From assembly GCA_038207265.1 (NCBI GenBank), contig JBBQZZ010000002.1:372001-436000 (forward strand): a stretch of 64,000 bases of DNA, given 5' to 3'. Made by a program: the position numbers and the translations under genes. Positions 63,241 through 64,000 of the stretch are shown piece by piece. Below the pieces are notes generated by a model. The model was not told the origin of the DNA, did not search any database, and worked only from the letters and a program-made list of their open reading frames with translations. Each line of letters begins with the position of its first letter. Positions within the stretch are counted from its first letter, which is position 1. Source of the DNA: JACMLD01 sp038207265. GTDB lineage: Bacteria > Bacteroidota > Bacteroidia > Chitinophagales > Chitinophagaceae.

Positions 63241-64000
63241 TCACATCCCACTAATAATCTCCATAGACTTTACAATCAGATGCTCCACCGCCTTCCCCCC
63301 ATCTTTAGAAAATTCTTTGGCAACACGGTTTGCAACAATGGCATTGAGACTAATACATTGATGTCCCAGTAATTTACCAAGGCCATAAATTGCTGCCGTT
63401 TCCATTTCGAAATTGGTGATGCGATGGCGGCCAAAACTGAATTGTGTAAGTCTATCAATGAGCTGGGGATTGTTTAATGCCAACCTTAATATTCTTCCCT
63501 GCGGACCATAAAATCCGGGACATGTCACTGTTATACCATGGTGAAAGTCTTTTACAAAATGCCTGAGCAATGCACTTCCAGCCCCGCTGATATACGGGTA
63601 AGCGGTATTGTTATGCATCTGGGTATGGGTATTGAATGAATGCAGTAGTTGCTTTTCTTCTTCATTGGTTTGAAGACGGTAAAAATTCAAGAGGTTATCA
63701 ATGCCCAATCCATGAGTAGACGCTACGAAACTATCCACCGGGATATCTGGTTGCAACGAACCGGAAGTGCCGATACGGATCACTTGTAAGGAGGTCAATG
63801 AAGGTAGAATGGTCCTGGATTCAAAATCTATATTCACCAAAGCATCCAACTCGTTCAACACAATGTCAATATTGTCGGTGCCAATACCGGTTGAGACAAC
63901 AGTTAGTTTCTTTTTACCCATATAACCGGTATGGGTTACAAATTCGCGGTGCCGATTTTTGTATTCAATTTTATCAAAATGTTTACTTACTTCCTGCACC
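63241..64000 (-). CDS. Nucleoside phosphorylase (uridine phosphorylase-like), N-terminus cut by window edge
   Basis: The C-terminal 253 codons of a purine/uridine phosphorylase-family enzyme, which splits nucleosides with phosphate. Visible motifs are HREFVTHTGYMGKKKLTVVSTGIGTDNIDIVLNEL, IRIGTSGSLQP with the phosphate-binding region, and FEMETAAIYGLGKLLGHQCISLNAI with the ribose-binding MET. The GTG at 63999 is probably an internal valine, because homologues have a GDPxRVxxVS segment before this point. The gene therefore continues beyond the window. Confidence 0.9.
   Translation of the reverse strand, partial: VQEVSKHFDKIEYKNRHREFVTHTGYMGKKKLTVVSTGIGTDNIDIVLNELDALVNIDFESRTILPSLTSLQVIRIGTSGSLQPDIPVDSFVASTHGLGIDNLLNFYRLQTNEEEKQLLHSFNTHTQMHNNTAYPYISGAGSALLRHFVKDFHHGITVTCPGFYGPQGRILRLALNNPQLIDRLTQFSFGRHRITNFEMETAAIYGLGKLLGHQCISLNAIVANRVAKEFSKDGGKAVEHLIVKSMEIISGM

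Overview
The window looks like a chromosomal segment of a Bacteroidota bacterium, most likely of the Chitinophagaceae or a close relative. The evidence is: a moderately AT-rich sequence; promoters of the Bacteroidota type (TTTG, 19-21 bp, TAnnTTTG) close to start codons; almost no Shine-Dalgarno sequences; several TTG and GTG starts; a protein with a type IX secretion sorting domain; and family content typical of the phylum (M56 peptidases, DUF3472, class C beta-lactamase-like hydrolases, an HU-CCDC81-like protein). No rRNA, tRNA, prophage or CRISPR array was found. Most of the window is housekeeping and envelope genes in short transcription units.

Layout. 1-9 kb: an ABC exporter (ATPase plus a permease running off the left edge), an acyl-CoA dehydrogenase with a palindromic operator, an APC amino acid permease, a GDSL esterase, a DUF3472-FKBP fusion, a DUF985 cupin with an HU-like membrane protein, and a second FKBP lipoprotein. 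9-22 kb: L-serine dehydratase, aminofutalosine synthase (menaquinone), PhoH, a lipoprotein, a fluoride channel, an S1/P1-like phospholipase/nuclease, pyrophosphatase, a half-size TSUP protein, an ECF sigma/anti-sigma pair, a serine hydrolase, threonine aldolase and a T9SS cargo protein. 22-33 kb: an oligopeptide-binding lipoprotein, an M1 peptidase, a six-copy 62-bp repeat, an NlpC/P60 hydrolase, a complete IS1595-family insertion sequence directly upstream of dnaE, thioredoxin and a nucleoside transporter.

33-48 kb is the most distinctive part. A 1142-residue transglutaminase-DUF2126 protein, a second transglutaminase, and a circularly permuted ATP-grasp/alpha-E fusion together form a predicted peptide or amide ligation system, split over two loci. 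Between the two loci lies a BlaI-type repressor / M56 peptidase / secreted coiled-coil operon. In it, the peptidase tail and the secreted protein share the same unusual D-Q-x-Q-A-K heptad repeat.

48-64 kb: a ThuA-like protein, an FKBP, a sialate esterase, a Bcr/CflA exporter, two methyltransferases, a DinB protein, S-adenosylhomocysteinase divergent from an Lrp/AsnC regulator, a Nudix hydrolase, CorA, an alpha-oxoamine synthase, dapF, a four-helix-bundle gene broken by an in-frame stop and flanked by inverted repeats, and a nucleoside phosphorylase running off the right edge.
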